Assembly (NCBI RefSeq): GCF_030056795.1 | Contig: NZ_JASHKQ010000013.1 | Span: 1-64,000, forward strand | Length of the DNA: 64,000 bases | Direction of reading: 5' to 3' | Source of the DNA: Rhodococcus sp. IEGM 1381 | GTDB lineage: Bacteria > Actinomycetota > Actinomycetes > Mycobacteriales > Mycobacteriaceae | In this document: positions 45,540-55,161 of the stretch, piece by piece | Position numbering within the stretch: the stretch's first letter is position 1 | Layout: each line of letters begins with the position of its first letter | Program-made: the position numbers and the translations under genes | Notes under the pieces: generated by a model | Database searches by the model: none | What the model was told of the DNA's origin: nothing | Seen by the model: only the letters and a program-made list of their open reading frames with translations

Positions 45540-46664
45540 ATGAGCACCACGGAGAACACACAGTCTTCGATCGGTGGCAGTGCGCCACTCGATCTCGCGT
45601 CGATCAGGACAGCTCCGAAGGCGTTGCTGCACGATCACCTCGATGGCGGACTTCGACCGCAGACCGTGCTGGAACTGGCCGACGAGTGTGGCTACGACGG
45701 ACTCCCCGCCACCGACGGCGCCGCATTGGGCGAATGGTTCCGTGAGTCCGCCGACAGCGGCTCGCTCGTGCGCTACCTCGAGACGTTCGCGCACACGGTG
45801 GCCGTGATGCAGACTCCCGAGGGACTGTTTCGAGTAGCGCGCGAATGCGCCGAGGATCTTGCCGATGACGGCGTCGTCTATGCCGAGGTGCGCTTCGCCC
45901 CGGAGCAGCATCTCGAACGCGGGCTGACCCTCGACGAGGTCGTCACCCACACGCTCGCAGGTTTCGAGGCGGGAATCTCCGCAGCCAAGGTGCGAGGCAA
46001 GAACATCACGATCGGCACCCTGCTCACCGCGATGCGACATGCGGCTCGGTCGCGGGAGATCGCCGAGCTGACGGTTCGATTCCGCGATCGCGGTGTCGTC
46101 GGCTTCGACATCGCCGGTGCCGAAGCGGGCTTCCCTCCCAGCCGCCACCTCGATGCCTTCGAGTACATGCGAGCAAGCAACGCGCACTTCACCATTCACG
46201 CGGGCGAAGCGTTCGGTCTGCCGTCGATTCAGGAAGCAGTGGCGTTCTGCGGGACCGACAGGCTCGGTCACGGAGTTCGGATCACCGACGACATCACCCG
46301 CGAGGCCGACGGCTCGCCTACGCTCGGTTTGCTGGCCGCATACGTGCGTGACACCCGAATGCCGCTCGAACTCTGCCCGAGCTCCAACGTGCAGACCGGC
46401 GCGGTCGAGTCCTTGGCGACACACCCGTTCGATCTGCTTGCACGCCTACGCTTTCGGGTCACCGTGAATACGGACAACCGGTTGATGAGTGACACGTCCA
46501 TGAGTCGCGAGATGGTCAAGCTCGTCGAGACGTTCGGCTACGGTTGGAGCGATCTGGAGCGGTTCACCATCAATGCGATGAAGTCCGCGTTTCTACCGTT
46601 CGACGAGCGACTGGCGCTGATCGACGACGTCATCAAACCCGGTTATGCGGTCCTGATCGGCTGA
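45540..46664 (+). CDS. add: Adenosine deaminase
   Basis: This encodes 374 residues of the amidohydrolase fold. The metal ligands and active-site residues are [12 protein letters not shown] (in place of the usual HxHLDG), [18 protein letters not shown] and [14 protein letters not shown] (Asp). It deaminates adenosine and deoxyadenosine to inosine forms. ATG 45540 follows TACCGT by six bases, so the mRNA may be leaderless. It is part of the purine/pyrimidine salvage run, separated here from deoA by the amine cluster. Confidence 0.94.
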   Translation: MSTTENTQSSIGGSAPLDLASIRTAPKALLHDHLDGGLRPQTVLELADECGYDGLPATDGAALGEWFRESADSGSLVRYLETFAHTVAVMQTPEGLFRVARECAEDLADDGVVYAEVRFAPEQHLERGLTLDEVVTHTLAGFEAGISAAKVRGKNITIGTLLTAMRHAARSREIAELTVRFRDRGVVGFDIAGAEAGFPPSRHLDAFEYMRASNAHFTIHAGEAFGLPSIQEAVAFCGTDRLGHGVRITDDITREADGSPTLGLLAAYVRDTRMPLELCPSSNVQTGAVESLATHPFDLLARLRFRVTVNTDNRLMSDTSMSREMVKLVETFGYGWSDLERFTINAMKSAFLPFDERLALIDDVIKPGYAVLIG

Positions 46665-46685
46665 TCCTGCGTGCGAGGCCGGGCA

Positions 46686-47966
46686 CTACTTCTTGCGGAG
46701 CCGGCCCTCGAACTCGCGCTCGAGAGCGCGCCATGCTTCGGCCTCGACGGCGAACGGCGCGCTCGGAGCGAGCCGATCGGGGCTCGGTTCGAGTGTGTAC
46801 GAGACGTACCAGCCCAACGGCGTGGACGTGGGGAGCGCCTCCTCGACGGAGTTGTCACCGGCGAACTCGGCTGCATCGGTGAACAATTCGACGGCCAGAT
46901 CCAGCTGATCGGCATCGACGGCAGTCGGGCCCTCGGCGAGATCGTCGGCAAGGCCGGGAAGCACGTACACGTTGTCGTCGGTGATTTCGATGTCGAGCGA
47001 GCCGTCGATAGCGGCAGTCTGAATGTCGGAGTACGTGCTGACCTGCGCCAGATCGTGGTCGTGATCATCGGCCAGGTACCGGGCGAGCGAGCGCTCGGAG
47101 CCGAACACACTGATCGCACCGCCGCGGCCGAGGAACACCGGTTTGTCGCCGAGATAGCAACGCAGGGTGTACAGCGTGTCGTCCGAGGTGATGATGCGAA
47201 TCGGATCGATCCCGACAGTGGTCCAGAACGTCTCCTCGGCGGCCGCCGCGGCGATCGGATCACGATCGACATCCTCGGCGTCGGAATTGTCGTCTTCGTC
47301 TTCGTCTTCGTCGTCGGAATCGGAGTCGATGTCGTCCGTGGCGTCATCGGCGTCCACGGCATTCTCCGCCGCGGCTGTGATCTCGGCTTCTGCTACGGCA
47401 ACGGCAGCAGAGTCGACGTCGGGGGAGGTGACGATGGAGTCGACCGCGTCCAGCACGTCGTCCCAGTGTTTGGCAACCGCCGCTCCGATGCGATCCCACA
47501 ATTCGGCTCCCTCGCGGCCGAGGAAGTTCTCGACGCCTCCGCCGACTGCCCCCACGAACGGATTGGTTCCGAAAAAGCTTGTGACGGGGCGCAATTCGCA
47601 CACATCGCCGATGGAGGCGACGATGTCGAAGGTTGCCTGCAGTTCGGCGAGGACGTCGGCTTCGGGGTCCGAGGCCACCAACTCGGGTACCGACACCAGA
47701 TCGAAGTGATGCAGATCGTCGGGCTCGAGCTCGTACGCCGCCAGAGCGGAGACCACCGGCCACGACGGATGGTCGGTGAGATCGTTGTCGTCGTCGGATC
47801 GGACGAACGCCGCGAGCTCTGCGACGGTCGAGAATCCATACAGATCTTCCTCGTGTCCGAGGAATGCCTCCCACTCGTCGTCGCCTTCTCGCCACTCCGG
47901 TGCCCACAGTGTCGAGAAGTCACCGGCGGTGAGACCGAGTTCGATCGGGATGATGTCTCCAGCCAT
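46686..47966 (-). CDS. Conserved acidic protein (Rv3311-like)
   Basis: This encodes 426 residues, strongly acidic. Two similar-looking folded regions (about 1-180 and 245-420) each contain a block around Val-Phe-Leu-Gly or Leu-Tyr-Gly residues. They are joined by a linker (190-240) that is nearly all Ala, Glu and Asp, including DIDSDSDDEDEDEDDNSD. No catalytic motif is recognised. By position between add and upp it corresponds to M. tuberculosis Rv3311, a conserved protein of unknown function. Related genes are sometimes labelled primosomal protein, for which I see no support. It converges on add with 21 bases between. Confidence 0.75.
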   Translation of the reverse strand: MAGDIIPIELGLTAGDFSTLWAPEWREGDDEWEAFLGHEEDLYGFSTVAELAAFVRSDDDNDLTDHPSWPVVSALAAYELEPDDLHHFDLVSVPELVASDPEADVLAELQATFDIVASIGDVCELRPVTSFFGTNPFVGAVGGGVENFLGREGAELWDRIGAAVAKHWDDVLDAVDSIVTSPDVDSAAVAVAEAEITAAAENAVDADDATDDIDSDSDDEDEDEDDNSDAEDVDRDPIAAAAAEETFWTTVGIDPIRIITSDDTLYTLRCYLGDKPVFLGRGGAISVFGSERSLARYLADDHDHDLAQVSTYSDIQTAAIDGSLDIEITDDNVYVLPGLADDLAEGPTAVDADQLDLAVELFTDAAEFAGDNSVEEALPTSTPLGWYVSYTLEPSPDRLAPSAPFAVEAEAWRALEREFEGRLRKK

Positions 47967-47981
47967 GGCGCGAAGCCTATC

Positions 47982-48296
47982 TCAGGAGTCTGTGAACGAC
48001 GCTTGCAGACTTTGCAGGATGCTTTCGCGGTGGTCGAGTGCCCCAGCGGCGGCCTCGGCAGCCACGGAGGTGATCGTCGACGCGAGTACACGAGCGGTCA
48101 CCGATCCGAGGTTCTCGGCGAGTTCGAGTTCGACCATGGCACCGGATCCATCGGCGACGACGGTCACCAGGTTGTCCGGAGAGGTGACTCGAAACCTGAT
48201 GCGGTCCAGTCGCTCGTGAGTCTCGCGCAGGGTGTCCAGCCGGTGCCTGGCCCCGCCGACCAGAGCGTCGAGTTCGGTGGAGTGCGTGTGGGTCAT
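47982..48296 (-). CDS. Small YbaB/EbfC-like protein (T7S-type cassette, gene 4)
   Basis: This encodes 104 residues. An amphipathic helix (10-32, LDALVGGARHRLDTLRETHE) is followed by a beta region (FRVTSPDNLVTVVADGSGAM) and a second long helix (70-104). This helix-sheet-helix layout with VTV.ADGSGAMVELELAE is that of YbaB/EbfC nucleoid-associated-like proteins, which in actinomycetes also occur beside WXG100 genes. The ATG overlaps the stop of the preceding gene by four bases. It is the last gene of a four-gene unit. Confidence 0.62.
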   Translation of the reverse strand: MTHTHSTELDALVGGARHRLDTLRETHERLDRIRFRVTSPDNLVTVVADGSGAMVELELAENLGSVTARVLASTITSVAAEAAAGALDHRESILQSLQASFTDS

Positions 48297-48631
48297 GCCT
48301 GCCTCAGCCAACTCGCGGGTGCGACGTCCTCGGCCAGGTGCTCGTTCGCAGCGGCAGCCACTCGGGCGCTCGTGGGTAGTCCGAGGCGGTCGAGTACGTC
48401 GGCAGGAACTCCGTCCTCGGCCAGCAGGATACGACGCTGGGCGCGGGCTGCGGCGCTCGCTCGCTCGCATTGCTGCAGAATCGTCGTTGCCAATGCGCCT
48501 CCGCCGTAACGCAGTTCGCGCTCGTCGATGGCAACTGCGATCGGTAGCCCGTGTTCGGTGGAGCGCACTGTCACCGATCCCGATCTGGTGCCCGATACCG
48601 CGCTGAGGACGGTGAGGGTGGAGTCGGTCAT
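48293..48631 (-). CDS. Small YbaB-like protein (T7S-type cassette, gene 3)
   Basis: This encodes 112 residues. A beta-rich start (STLTVLSAVSGTRSGSVTVR, GLPIAVAIDERELRYGGGAL) precedes a helix with QQCERASAAARAQRRILLAE and a short C-terminal helix. It looks like a YbaB-type domain lacking its first helix. ATG 48631 has AAGGG eight bases upstream; an alternative ATG at 48661 overlaps the NlpC/P60 stop by four bases. It pairs with the next gene, and the two could form a heteromer or chaperone for the exported proteins. Function is unknown. Confidence 0.55.
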   Translation of the reverse strand: MTDSTLTVLSAVSGTRSGSVTVRSTEHGLPIAVAIDERELRYGGGALATTILQQCERASAAARAQRRILLAEDGVPADVLDRLGLPTSARVAAAANEHLAEDVAPASWLRQA

Positions 48632-48657
48632 CGTCTGGCCCTTCATTCGATCGGCTC

Positions 48658-49794
48658 TCATTCGGTCGGACGGTAGAAGCCCTTGAAGCCCATACCGCTG
48701 TTGGTCGTTCGGATCGGTCCGACCTGCACCGGATCTCCGGCTTCGACCAGCTGGCCGTTGCCGATGACCATGGCCACGTGGCCGTCCCAGACCGCAAGGT
48801 CGCCGGGCATCACCTCACCCGGTGCCACGGCCGAGCCGATTCCCTGTTCCTGAGCCAGACGGGGGATCTCGACGCCCTGCTGCGAATACGCCCACTGCGT
48901 CAATCCGCTGCAGTCGAGTCCGCTGCCCGGAGTGGTTCCGCCCCACGCGTAGGGCACGCCCTGTTGCGTCAATGCACTACGTACGGCACCGGCGGCCTCG
49001 GGGTTCGGTGCGGTGACGATACTGCCGTCGGGCAACCGCACCTCGACACCGCGACCGGCGCTGTCGGTCGACCGGGAAGAATCGGAGCCCGGATCACCCA
49101 GATAGTTCAGTGCGCCACCGCCACCGCCACCGCCACCCGGCGCGTCGGCTCCGGTATCAGGGGAGGACAACGACTGCGCGAACGTCTTCGCCAATTTCTC
49201 GCCGGCCTCGATCACCTGCGACGTCGCAGGTGAGGTCATGAGATTCGAGGGGGATCCGGGGGCCGGAGCCGGCCCTCCGCCCACGGGCGCGGGCACCGTC
49301 GGCGGAGCAGCGAGTGCCCCGACTTTCGCAGTGTGCGCGGCCAATTCGGCGCGAACACGGGCAATCACAACCAGAGCCCGCTCGAGGTGCTCGATGGCTG
49401 CCGAGATCAGCATGGTCTGCCCTACCGGTGTAGCGATGATCGGTCCGGCCGAGAGTGCGATGCCCACGAACGACGCCGCGATGGCCTGCAGTTCGAGGAA
49501 ACCCTGATTGGTATCGCGGCAGGCCTGATCGACGACGGCAGCGATGTCGTCGGCGTGGTCCACGAGGGCGATCGCGGACGAGTGCGCGTTCTCGGCGTAC
49601 CGAATTGCGGCGTCGGCGGCCTCACCGTTCCAATTCGCGGCGAGCTCGGTGATCGCGACCCTGCCGACTCCCTGCGCTGCCTCGATCGCTGCCGAGGACA
49701 CACGAAGCACGTCGGCCGGACCCCCGGTGGGAACCGCTCCGTTGCCGAAGGCACCGAGCAGATCGACGATCGGACGGGCCAACAGATCGATCAT
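48658..49794 (-). CDS. WxG-domain NlpC/P60 peptidoglycan hydrolase
   Basis: This encodes 378 residues without a Sec signal peptide. The N-terminal ~170 residues are helical and contain a WNG (W55-G57) turn in ELAANWNGEAADAAIRY, the helix-WxG-helix pattern of type VII secretion substrates. A Pro/Gly-rich linker (about 175-260) leads to the NlpC/P60 domain with catalytic Cys295 (GLDCSGLTQWAYS) and His339 (WDGHVAMVIG) and a polar third residue downstream, so D,L-endopeptidase activity is expected. It begins five bases after the EspC-like gene. I infer export through an ESX system encoded elsewhere. Confidence 0.87.
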   Translation of the reverse strand: MIDLLARPIVDLLGAFGNGAVPTGGPADVLRVSSAAIEAAQGVGRVAITELAANWNGEAADAAIRYAENAHSSAIALVDHADDIAAVVDQACRDTNQGFLELQAIAASFVGIALSAGPIIATPVGQTMLISAAIEHLERALVVIARVRAELAAHTAKVGALAAPPTVPAPVGGGPAPAPGSPSNLMTSPATSQVIEAGEKLAKTFAQSLSSPDTGADAPGGGGGGGGALNYLGDPGSDSSRSTDSAGRGVEVRLPDGSIVTAPNPEAAGAVRSALTQQGVPYAWGGTTPGSGLDCSGLTQWAYSQQGVEIPRLAQEQGIGSAVAPGEVMPGDLAVWDGHVAMVIGNGQLVEAGDPVQVGPIRTTNSGMGFKGFYRPTE

Positions 49795-49799
49795 GGCCG

Positions 49800-50132
49800 C
49801 TACCGCGCGTCCGGCGCGATACCGGCAGCCGAGCCCGCGACGGTTGCGCCGGTGCCGGCATCGGTGAGGGCGTACGACACGGCCGACGCCGTGGCCGCGG
49901 AACCGATGCTCGCCACTGCCCCGGCCAAGCGCACCACGGCGTCGGTGTGCGCCAGGTGGGTACCGGCGGCAGCACCGAGAAATTCCTGTCCGATCAGGCC
50001 GAATACCGGTGCGAGCACAGCGGGCCCGCAGGCAGCAGCGGCGGCACCCGCTGCGGCGATCTGTTGGGCCATGGTCGACGCCACCGCACCGTATGCGAGG
50101 ACCCCCTCGGTATCGACGACGAGTTCGGCCAT
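49800..50132 (-). CDS. EspC-like type VII secretion-associated protein
   Basis: This encodes 110 residues, Ala-rich and fully helical, opening ELVVDTEGVLAYGAVASTMA as in the EspC/DUF2580 family. A YxxxD element (YALTD, 87-91) stands near the C-terminus, matching the type VII export signal. There is no signal peptide. ATG 50132 has AGGGGG five bases upstream, which fixes the start; the frame is open further. It is first of the four-gene cassette and the likely secretion partner of the WxG-NlpC/P60 protein five bases downstream. Confidence 0.72.
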   Translation of the reverse strand: MAELVVDTEGVLAYGAVASTMAQQIAAAGAAAAACGPAVLAPVFGLIGQEFLGAAAGTHLAHTDAVVRLAGAVASIGSAATASAVSYALTDAGTGATVAGSAAGIAPDAR

Positions 50133-50266
50133 CAGTGCCCCCTGAGAAAGCAATCGATTCGTAAGCCGCCGAGTGCGACGCCCAACTGGTTCGACGCGGA
50201 TGCCCGCCATTCGGTTCCCGTGACTTGCCGTTCGCGTCCGACCCCCGAAGTCCTATCCTGGACGGC

Positions 50267-50890
50267 ATGGAAACACACGTGGTCGACCACCCACTGGCCG
50301 CAGCTCTGCTCACCACGATGCGGGATGAGCGCAGCGACAACGCCACGTTCCGGACGGCTCTTCGTCAACTCACCCACATGCTGGTCTACGAGGCCACCCG
50401 AGACGCCGCCATCGACACCTTCGAAGTGCGTACCCCCGTCGCCGTGACCGAAGGAACCAGGCTGGCTCGACCGCCGTTGCTCGTACCGGTACTGCGTGCA
50501 GGTCTCGGCATGGTCGAGAAGGCCAGCAGCCTCATCCCGCAGTCCCGCGTCGGTTTCGTGGGGATGGCCCGGGACGAGGAGACCCACCAGCCCGTTCCTT
50601 ACATGGAGTCCTTGCCCGACGACCTGTCGCAGACGCCGGTGTACGTGCTCGATCCCATGCTGGCCACCGGCGGTTCCATGGTGCACACGATCGAACTGCT
50701 CGTCGGTCGCGGTGCGGCGGAGGTAACGGCCATCTGCGTCGTGGCCGCTCCCGAAGGTGTTGCCGCGCTCGAAGCCTCGGGCCTGCCGGTGCGATTGGTG
50801 GCGGCGAGCATCGACGACGGCCTGAACGAGAATGCGTTCATCGTCCCCGGCCTCGGTGACGCCGGCGATCGTCAGTTCGGTCCGCGCTGA
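50267..50890 (+). CDS. upp: Uracil phosphoribosyltransferase
   Basis: This encodes 207 residues. The PRPP loop is [19 protein letters not shown]. The flexible loop and uracil-binding end are seen in [30 protein letters not shown] and the C-terminal [20 protein letters not shown]. It converts uracil and PRPP to UMP, closing the pyrimidine salvage path begun by cdd and deoA. ATG 50267 follows TATCCT by seven bases, consistent with leaderless transcription. Confidence 0.95.
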   Translation: METHVVDHPLAAALLTTMRDERSDNATFRTALRQLTHMLVYEATRDAAIDTFEVRTPVAVTEGTRLARPPLLVPVLRAGLGMVEKASSLIPQSRVGFVGMARDEETHQPVPYMESLPDDLSQTPVYVLDPMLATGGSMVHTIELLVGRGAAEVTAICVVAAPEGVAALEASGLPVRLVAASIDDGLNENAFIVPGLGDAGDRQFGPR

Positions 50891-50982
50891 CCTCCGCTAC
50901 CGCCGCCCGCTTGGTGCTCGGGGTCTCCTGGCCCTCGAATGCATCGCCGACGCCAACGGACGTTCCGCAAGCTCCACTCCTG

Positions 50983-51852
50983 ATGCCATCTCCACAGCTG
51001 CGGGTACTCGATATCGACACCGAGCAGATCGAGTTCCACGAATTGGTCGGGCGCAGGCTCGGTTTCCGTGCGCTGGGTGCCTCGACCGATCGCTACTGCA
51101 CCGGGCGAACGGCCTTCCGGGCCGACGGTCCACCGCGCTACGTTCCGTGCCCCGGCCGGGAGCGGGCTGTCGGGTCGGGGCAGTGCGAGACGTGCGCCGG
51201 TAAGGACAGCTTCAGGTTCGTGCACACCGTGCATCGCAGCGGTTTCGTCTCGCGTGATCTGGAAAAGCATGTCATGCAGCCACATTGGCTCTATCTAGCT
51301 GCTTTCGCCAACGGAGCGTTCAAGATCGGCACGGCTGCCGACACGCGCAAGTGGGGCCGGCTCGCCGAGCAGGGTGCCATCAGTGCGCGGTACGTCGCCC
51401 ACGCCGACGATGGGAAAGCCGTTCGGGTGGCCGAGGATCTCGTGACCGAGTCGATGGGGCTTCGGCAAGCAGTGCGATCCGCGGCGAAAGCGGCCTCGCT
51501 GTGTCTTCCGATCGACGTCGAGAAGCTCGACGCCGCCACCGCCCGCCGCGCAGCACAGGTCCGCGAGATGTTGACCGGCGCGGGCATCGCAGGGTGCACC
51601 CCGATCGACGACCGGTGGACGCCTCCTGTTGGGCGTGAAGCGTTGAGCGAGAACGTCAGTCGCGTCGCCTACCCCGCGGATGTCGCGACCGGGTCTCACG
51701 GACTCGCGATCAGGACATGCGTCGGGCAGGCGGTGATCGCCACCGTGGACGACGACACCTACGTCGTGGATCTGGCAGCACTCAAGGGTCGGCGAATAGA
51801 ACTCGGTGCCTTCACCTCTGACCTGCCCGCGGTGCAATCGGCGCTGTTTTGA
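50983..51852 (+). CDS. DUF2797-like protein
   Basis: From ATG 50983 this encodes 289 residues; a GTG at 50911 would add 24. The N-terminal third has a Cys cluster that may bind zinc (YCTGRTAF, YVPCPGR, GQCETCAGKD). Next comes QPHWLYLAAFANGAFKIGTA followed by WGRLAEQGAISARYV, the core of DUF2797, which resembles a GIY-YIG-like layout (YLA...KIG...R..QGA). The rest is helical with a C-terminal beta region. Function is unknown. The family contains very few studied members. It converges on the phosphohexomutase gene. Confidence 0.7.
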   Translation: MPSPQLRVLDIDTEQIEFHELVGRRLGFRALGASTDRYCTGRTAFRADGPPRYVPCPGRERAVGSGQCETCAGKDSFRFVHTVHRSGFVSRDLEKHVMQPHWLYLAAFANGAFKIGTAADTRKWGRLAEQGAISARYVAHADDGKAVRVAEDLVTESMGLRQAVRSAAKAASLCLPIDVEKLDAATARRAAQVREMLTGAGIAGCTPIDDRWTPPVGREALSENVSRVAYPADVATGSHGLAIRTCVGQAVIATVDDDTYVVDLAALKGRRIELGAFTSDLPAVQSALF

Positions 51853-51871
51853 CTCCTGGCGTCCGCCGCGT

Positions 51872-53473
51872 CTAGAGCTGCTGGGCGAAGGTTGTCAGCT
51901 CGGCCAGCAGCTCGCCCGCCGTCGCCCGCGCTCTCGTCAGGTCGTCTCGGTTGTCGACCTGCTCGACAACTTCGAGATAGGCCTTGAGTTTGGGTTCGGT
52001 ACCGGACGGCCGCACGATCACCCGTAGCCCCGATCCGCCGATCTCGACTGCGTCGGTACGCAATTCGTCGTCGCGGTCGGCGTAGTCCAGTATGGCCACA
52101 GGGCGGCCCGCCAGGTGAGTCGGCGGTTCGGTACGCAACCTGCGCATCATGTTCCCGATCTCGGCGAGGTCCTCGACCCGCCGCGACACCTGTGAACCCA
52201 GGTGCACACCGAACTCGACCGCGAGGTCGTCGAGTACGTCGAGGAGCGTGCGGCGGTCCAGTTTCAGTCCGGCGGCCAGATCCGCGAGCACCACCGCCGC
52301 CGAGATGCCGTCCTTGTCGCGTACCACATTCGGATCGACGCAGTGCCCGATTGCTTCCTCGTATGCGTACACGAGGCCGTCGCCGGCGCGGACCAACCAC
52401 TTGAAACCGGTCAGGGTGCGGGCATAGCGGGCACCACGCGCCGGAGCGAGCGCGGAGAGCAGCTGCGACGAGACGATGGTGTTGGCCACCAACGGGTCGG
52501 CCGTCGAATCGCTCAGCAGATAGTTCGCGAGCAGGGCTCCGGTCTGGTCCCCGGTCAGCATTCGCCAACCGTCCGGCCCCGGAACTCCGACTGCACAACG
52601 ATCGGCATCGGGGTCGAGGGCGATCGCGATATCGGCATCGATCTCGGCCGCGAGAGCCAGCACCGCATCGGCAGCGCCCGGCTCCTCGGGGTTGGGGAAC
52701 GTGACGGTGGGGAACGTGGGGTCGGGCTCGAATTGTTCCTCGACCACCTGGACGTCGCGGAACCCTGCTCCACGCAGCGCAGCGGTGGCCAGCTCGCCGC
52801 CGACGCCGTGCAGTGCCGTGAGGGCGATGCGAATATCTCGGCGCGTCGAACGAGGCAGTGCAACAACCGAATCGAGGTAGCGCGCAGCGATGTCGGTACC
52901 GCTGGGTTCGACGATCGAACGGGGAACGTCGACCGCGTCGCCGGTGGCGGCGATCAGCGCCTCGATCTCCGCGTCACTCGGCGGGATCAGTTGCGAGCCG
53001 CCGCGGAGGTACACCTTGTAGCCGTTGTCCGCCGCGGGGTTGTGTGACGCTGTGATCTGCACGCCGAGCTCGGCACCGAGGGCCCGTACCGCAAAGGCGA
53101 CGACGGGAGTCGGGAGTGGTCGAGGCAGCAACACCACCGAGAAGCCCTGAGCGGACAGGGTTTCCGCAGCCGCGAAAGCGAACTGTTCGGAGCCGGTTCT
53201 GGCGTCGCGACCGACGACGACGGTCGACCCGCCGAGGCCCTTCTCGATCAACCATGCTGCGATACCGGCGGTGGTCTTCACCACCACCGCCACGTTCATG
53301 CCGTTCGGTCCTGCGCGTACCGGTCCTCTCAAGCCCGCCGTGCCGAACGTCAGTGGGCCGCTGAACCGATCGGTGAGCTCGGCATCGGACAGGCCGTGAA
53401 GTTCCTCGCGGGTAGCGGGGTCCGGGTCGCCGGCGATCCAGCGCTGTACACGTTCGGCGAGCTCCTCGGTCAC
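51872..53473 (-). CDS. Phospho-sugar mutase (phosphomannomutase/phosphoglucomutase, PmmB-like)
   Basis: This encodes 533 residues with four domains. The phosphoserine is Ser143 in [17 protein letters not shown]. The Mg loop is [10 protein letters not shown], the sugar-specificity loop YAYEEAIG and the phosphate-binding end [35 protein letters not shown] at the start is typical of the large subfamily active on glucose/mannose or pentose phosphates. It is paired with punA (its GTG overlaps the punA stop), as in Rv3308-Rv3307. That suggests a deoxyribo- or ribose-1-phosphate mutase role in nucleoside use besides hexose phosphates. Confidence 0.91.
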   Translation of the reverse strand: MTEELAERVQRWIAGDPDPATREELHGLSDAELTDRFSGPLTFGTAGLRGPVRAGPNGMNVAVVVKTTAGIAAWLIEKGLGGSTVVVGRDARTGSEQFAFAAAETLSAQGFSVVLLPRPLPTPVVAFAVRALGAELGVQITASHNPAADNGYKVYLRGGSQLIPPSDAEIEALIAATGDAVDVPRSIVEPSGTDIAARYLDSVVALPRSTRRDIRIALTALHGVGGELATAALRGAGFRDVQVVEEQFEPDPTFPTVTFPNPEEPGAADAVLALAAEIDADIAIALDPDADRCAVGVPGPDGWRMLTGDQTGALLANYLLSDSTADPLVANTIVSSQLLSALAPARGARYARTLTGFKWLVRAGDGLVYAYEEAIGHCVDPNVVRDKDGISAAVVLADLAAGLKLDRRTLLDVLDDLAVEFGVHLGSQVSRRVEDLAEIGNMMRRLRTEPPTHLAGRPVAILDYADRDDELRTDAVEIGGSGLRVIVRPSGTEPKLKAYLEVVEQVDNRDDLTRARATAGELLAELTTFAQQL

Positions 53474-54297
53474 AGTCGAGTAACCAATTCGTGCAGCAAG
53501 GCACCCATCCGGGCAGCGGAATCCTTACCGGCGGCGAGCACTTCGGTGTGGTTCAGGTGCTCGCCGGTCATTCCGGCCGCAAGATTGGTGACCAGCGAGA
53601 TGCCGAGGACTCGAGCGCCCTTCGCCCTCGCGGCGATCGTCTCGTGCACCGTCGACATACCCACGAGGTCTGCTCCGAGAGTGCGCAGCATTCGGATCTC
53701 GGCAGGCGTCTCGTAGTGGGGACCGGGCAGACCCGCGTAGACGCCGTCTTCGAGCGACGGATCGATCTCGGCTGCAAGAGCGCGGAGTTCAGGGGAGTAC
53801 GCGTCGACCAGATCCACGAACTCGGCACCGACGAGAGGCGAACGTGCGGTGAGGTTGAGGTGGTCGGAAATCAGGACGGGCTGCCCGACGCTCATGCCTT
53901 CGCGGATTCCGCCTGCGGCGTTGGTCAGCACGACGGTCGTCGCGCCTGCGGCGATCGCGGTGCGCACGGGGTGCACGACGCGTCGTAGGTCGTGACCTTC
54001 GTAGGCGTGGGTGCGGCCCTGCAGCAGCAGGGTGTGGGTACCACCGACGTCCACCGAGGTGATGGTGCCCGAGTGACCCGAAGCCGACGGCGGCGCGAAA
54101 CCGGGCAGGTCTGCCATTCGCACGGTCGCGGTGGGGGAGCCGAAGACATCGGCTGCAGCCTGCCAGCCGGAGCCGAGGACGATGGCCACGGAATGGGTGT
54201 CGACTCCGGTTGCCGCGGCGAGAGCGTCGGCGGCGGTGCGCGCGGCCCCCTCGGGGTCGGTCACGGGGTCGGTCTCATGTGCGTCGGTGATTGCCAC
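53470..54297 (-). CDS. punA: Purine-nucleoside phosphorylase
   Basis: This encodes 275 residues from GTG 54297 of the trimeric PNP type. The motifs are [60 protein letters not shown] and [20 protein letters not shown] with the substrate Glu and Asn ([10 protein letters not shown]). It cleaves inosine and guanosine with phosphate. A TTG at 54306 is in frame, but the TACTGT hexamer at 54306-54311 ends eight bases before the GTG, so I take GTG 54297 and a leaderless mRNA. It is coupled to the downstream mutase. Confidence 0.92.
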   Translation of the reverse strand: MAITDAHETDPVTDPEGAARTAADALAAATGVDTHSVAIVLGSGWQAAADVFGSPTATVRMADLPGFAPPSASGHSGTITSVDVGGTHTLLLQGRTHAYEGHDLRRVVHPVRTAIAAGATTVVLTNAAGGIREGMSVGQPVLISDHLNLTARSPLVGAEFVDLVDAYSPELRALAAEIDPSLEDGVYAGLPGPHYETPAEIRMLRTLGADLVGMSTVHETIAARAKGARVLGISLVTNLAAGMTGEHLNHTEVLAAGKDSAARMGALLHELVTRL

Positions 54298-54384
54298 GAT
54301 GATCAACAGTAGGAGATCGGCGCGATGGATGTGCGACCGATGGAGGTTGCCACCAGCAAGTTACCCCCGAGTAGTATCCGCTGC

Positions 54385-55089
54385 ATGCCCTATCTCGAAC
54401 GCGACGGCGACGTCCACATCCTGTTCCTCGGTGCCCAGGACGGTGCGAACAATCCGGAGAATCGGTTCCACCCGGACTGGATCGACGCCGTCCACGCGTT
54501 GCTCGACGAGGTCGAGGCGGCGACCGGTCCGGCGGCGCTGGTCACCACGTCGGCGGGCAAGTTCTACACCAACGGTCTCGACACCGATTGGCTCTTCGCC
54601 AACCTGGACAAGATCACCTGGTACCTCGACCGCGTGCACACGCTCTACACCCGGCTCCTCTCGTTTCCGATGGCTACCGTCGCCGCGGTGCAGGGGCACG
54701 CGTTCGGGGCGGGCGCAATGTTCGCCACCTCGCACGACTTCCGCATCCAACGCGTCGATCGCGGTTTCTACTGCTTGCCCGAGGTCAACCTGAACATGCC
54801 GTTCACCGTCGGAATGTCCGCACTGATCAACTCCCGGTTGCCCAAACAGACCGCTGTCGACGCGATGACGACCGGACGCCGCTACGGCGGTGCCGACGCG
54901 CAGGCCGCGGGAATAGTCGAGTCGACGGCTCCCGAGGAATCGCTGGTCTCCGACGCGGTCGCCAAGGCCGCAGCACTGACCAGCACCCGCGGCGCGAACC
55001 TGGCGGGGATCAAGAGTCGTATTCACGTGGATCTGCTGGCCGCGTTGAACACCGCCACCGACGACAGCAACTTCAGCTTCGGAAAGTAG
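54385..55089 (+). CDS. Enoyl-CoA hydratase/isomerase-family protein
   Basis: This encodes 234 residues. LVTTSAGKFYTNGLDTDWL contains the substrate/oxyanion segment, GHAFGAGAMFATSHDFRI the second oxyanion Gly, and FYCLPEVNLNMPFTVGM one acidic catalytic Glu; the second Glu of true hydratases is not obvious. The pattern fits delta3,delta2-enoyl-CoA isomerases. Homology begins at MPYLERDG (ATG 54385). TAGTAT ends seven bases before that ATG and TTGCCA lies 19 bases further up, a good promoter for a leaderless transcript. It is divergent from punA. Confidence 0.85.
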   Translation: MPYLERDGDVHILFLGAQDGANNPENRFHPDWIDAVHALLDEVEAATGPAALVTTSAGKFYTNGLDTDWLFANLDKITWYLDRVHTLYTRLLSFPMATVAAVQGHAFGAGAMFATSHDFRIQRVDRGFYCLPEVNLNMPFTVGMSALINSRLPKQTAVDAMTTGRRYGGADAQAAGIVESTAPEESLVSDAVAKAAALTSTRGANLAGIKSRIHVDLLAALNTATDDSNFSFGK

Positions 55090-55161
55090 AAGCCCCGTCT
55101 CTTTCCGCAACTCGGCACAGCCGTTCCGACTATCGGCCGCGCTAGTGACACACTGTCTCTC

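Noticed and set aside
46686-47966. Primosomal protein annotation
   Set aside because: No PriA/PriB/DnaT motif or helicase signature is visible, so the label would be carried over without evidence.
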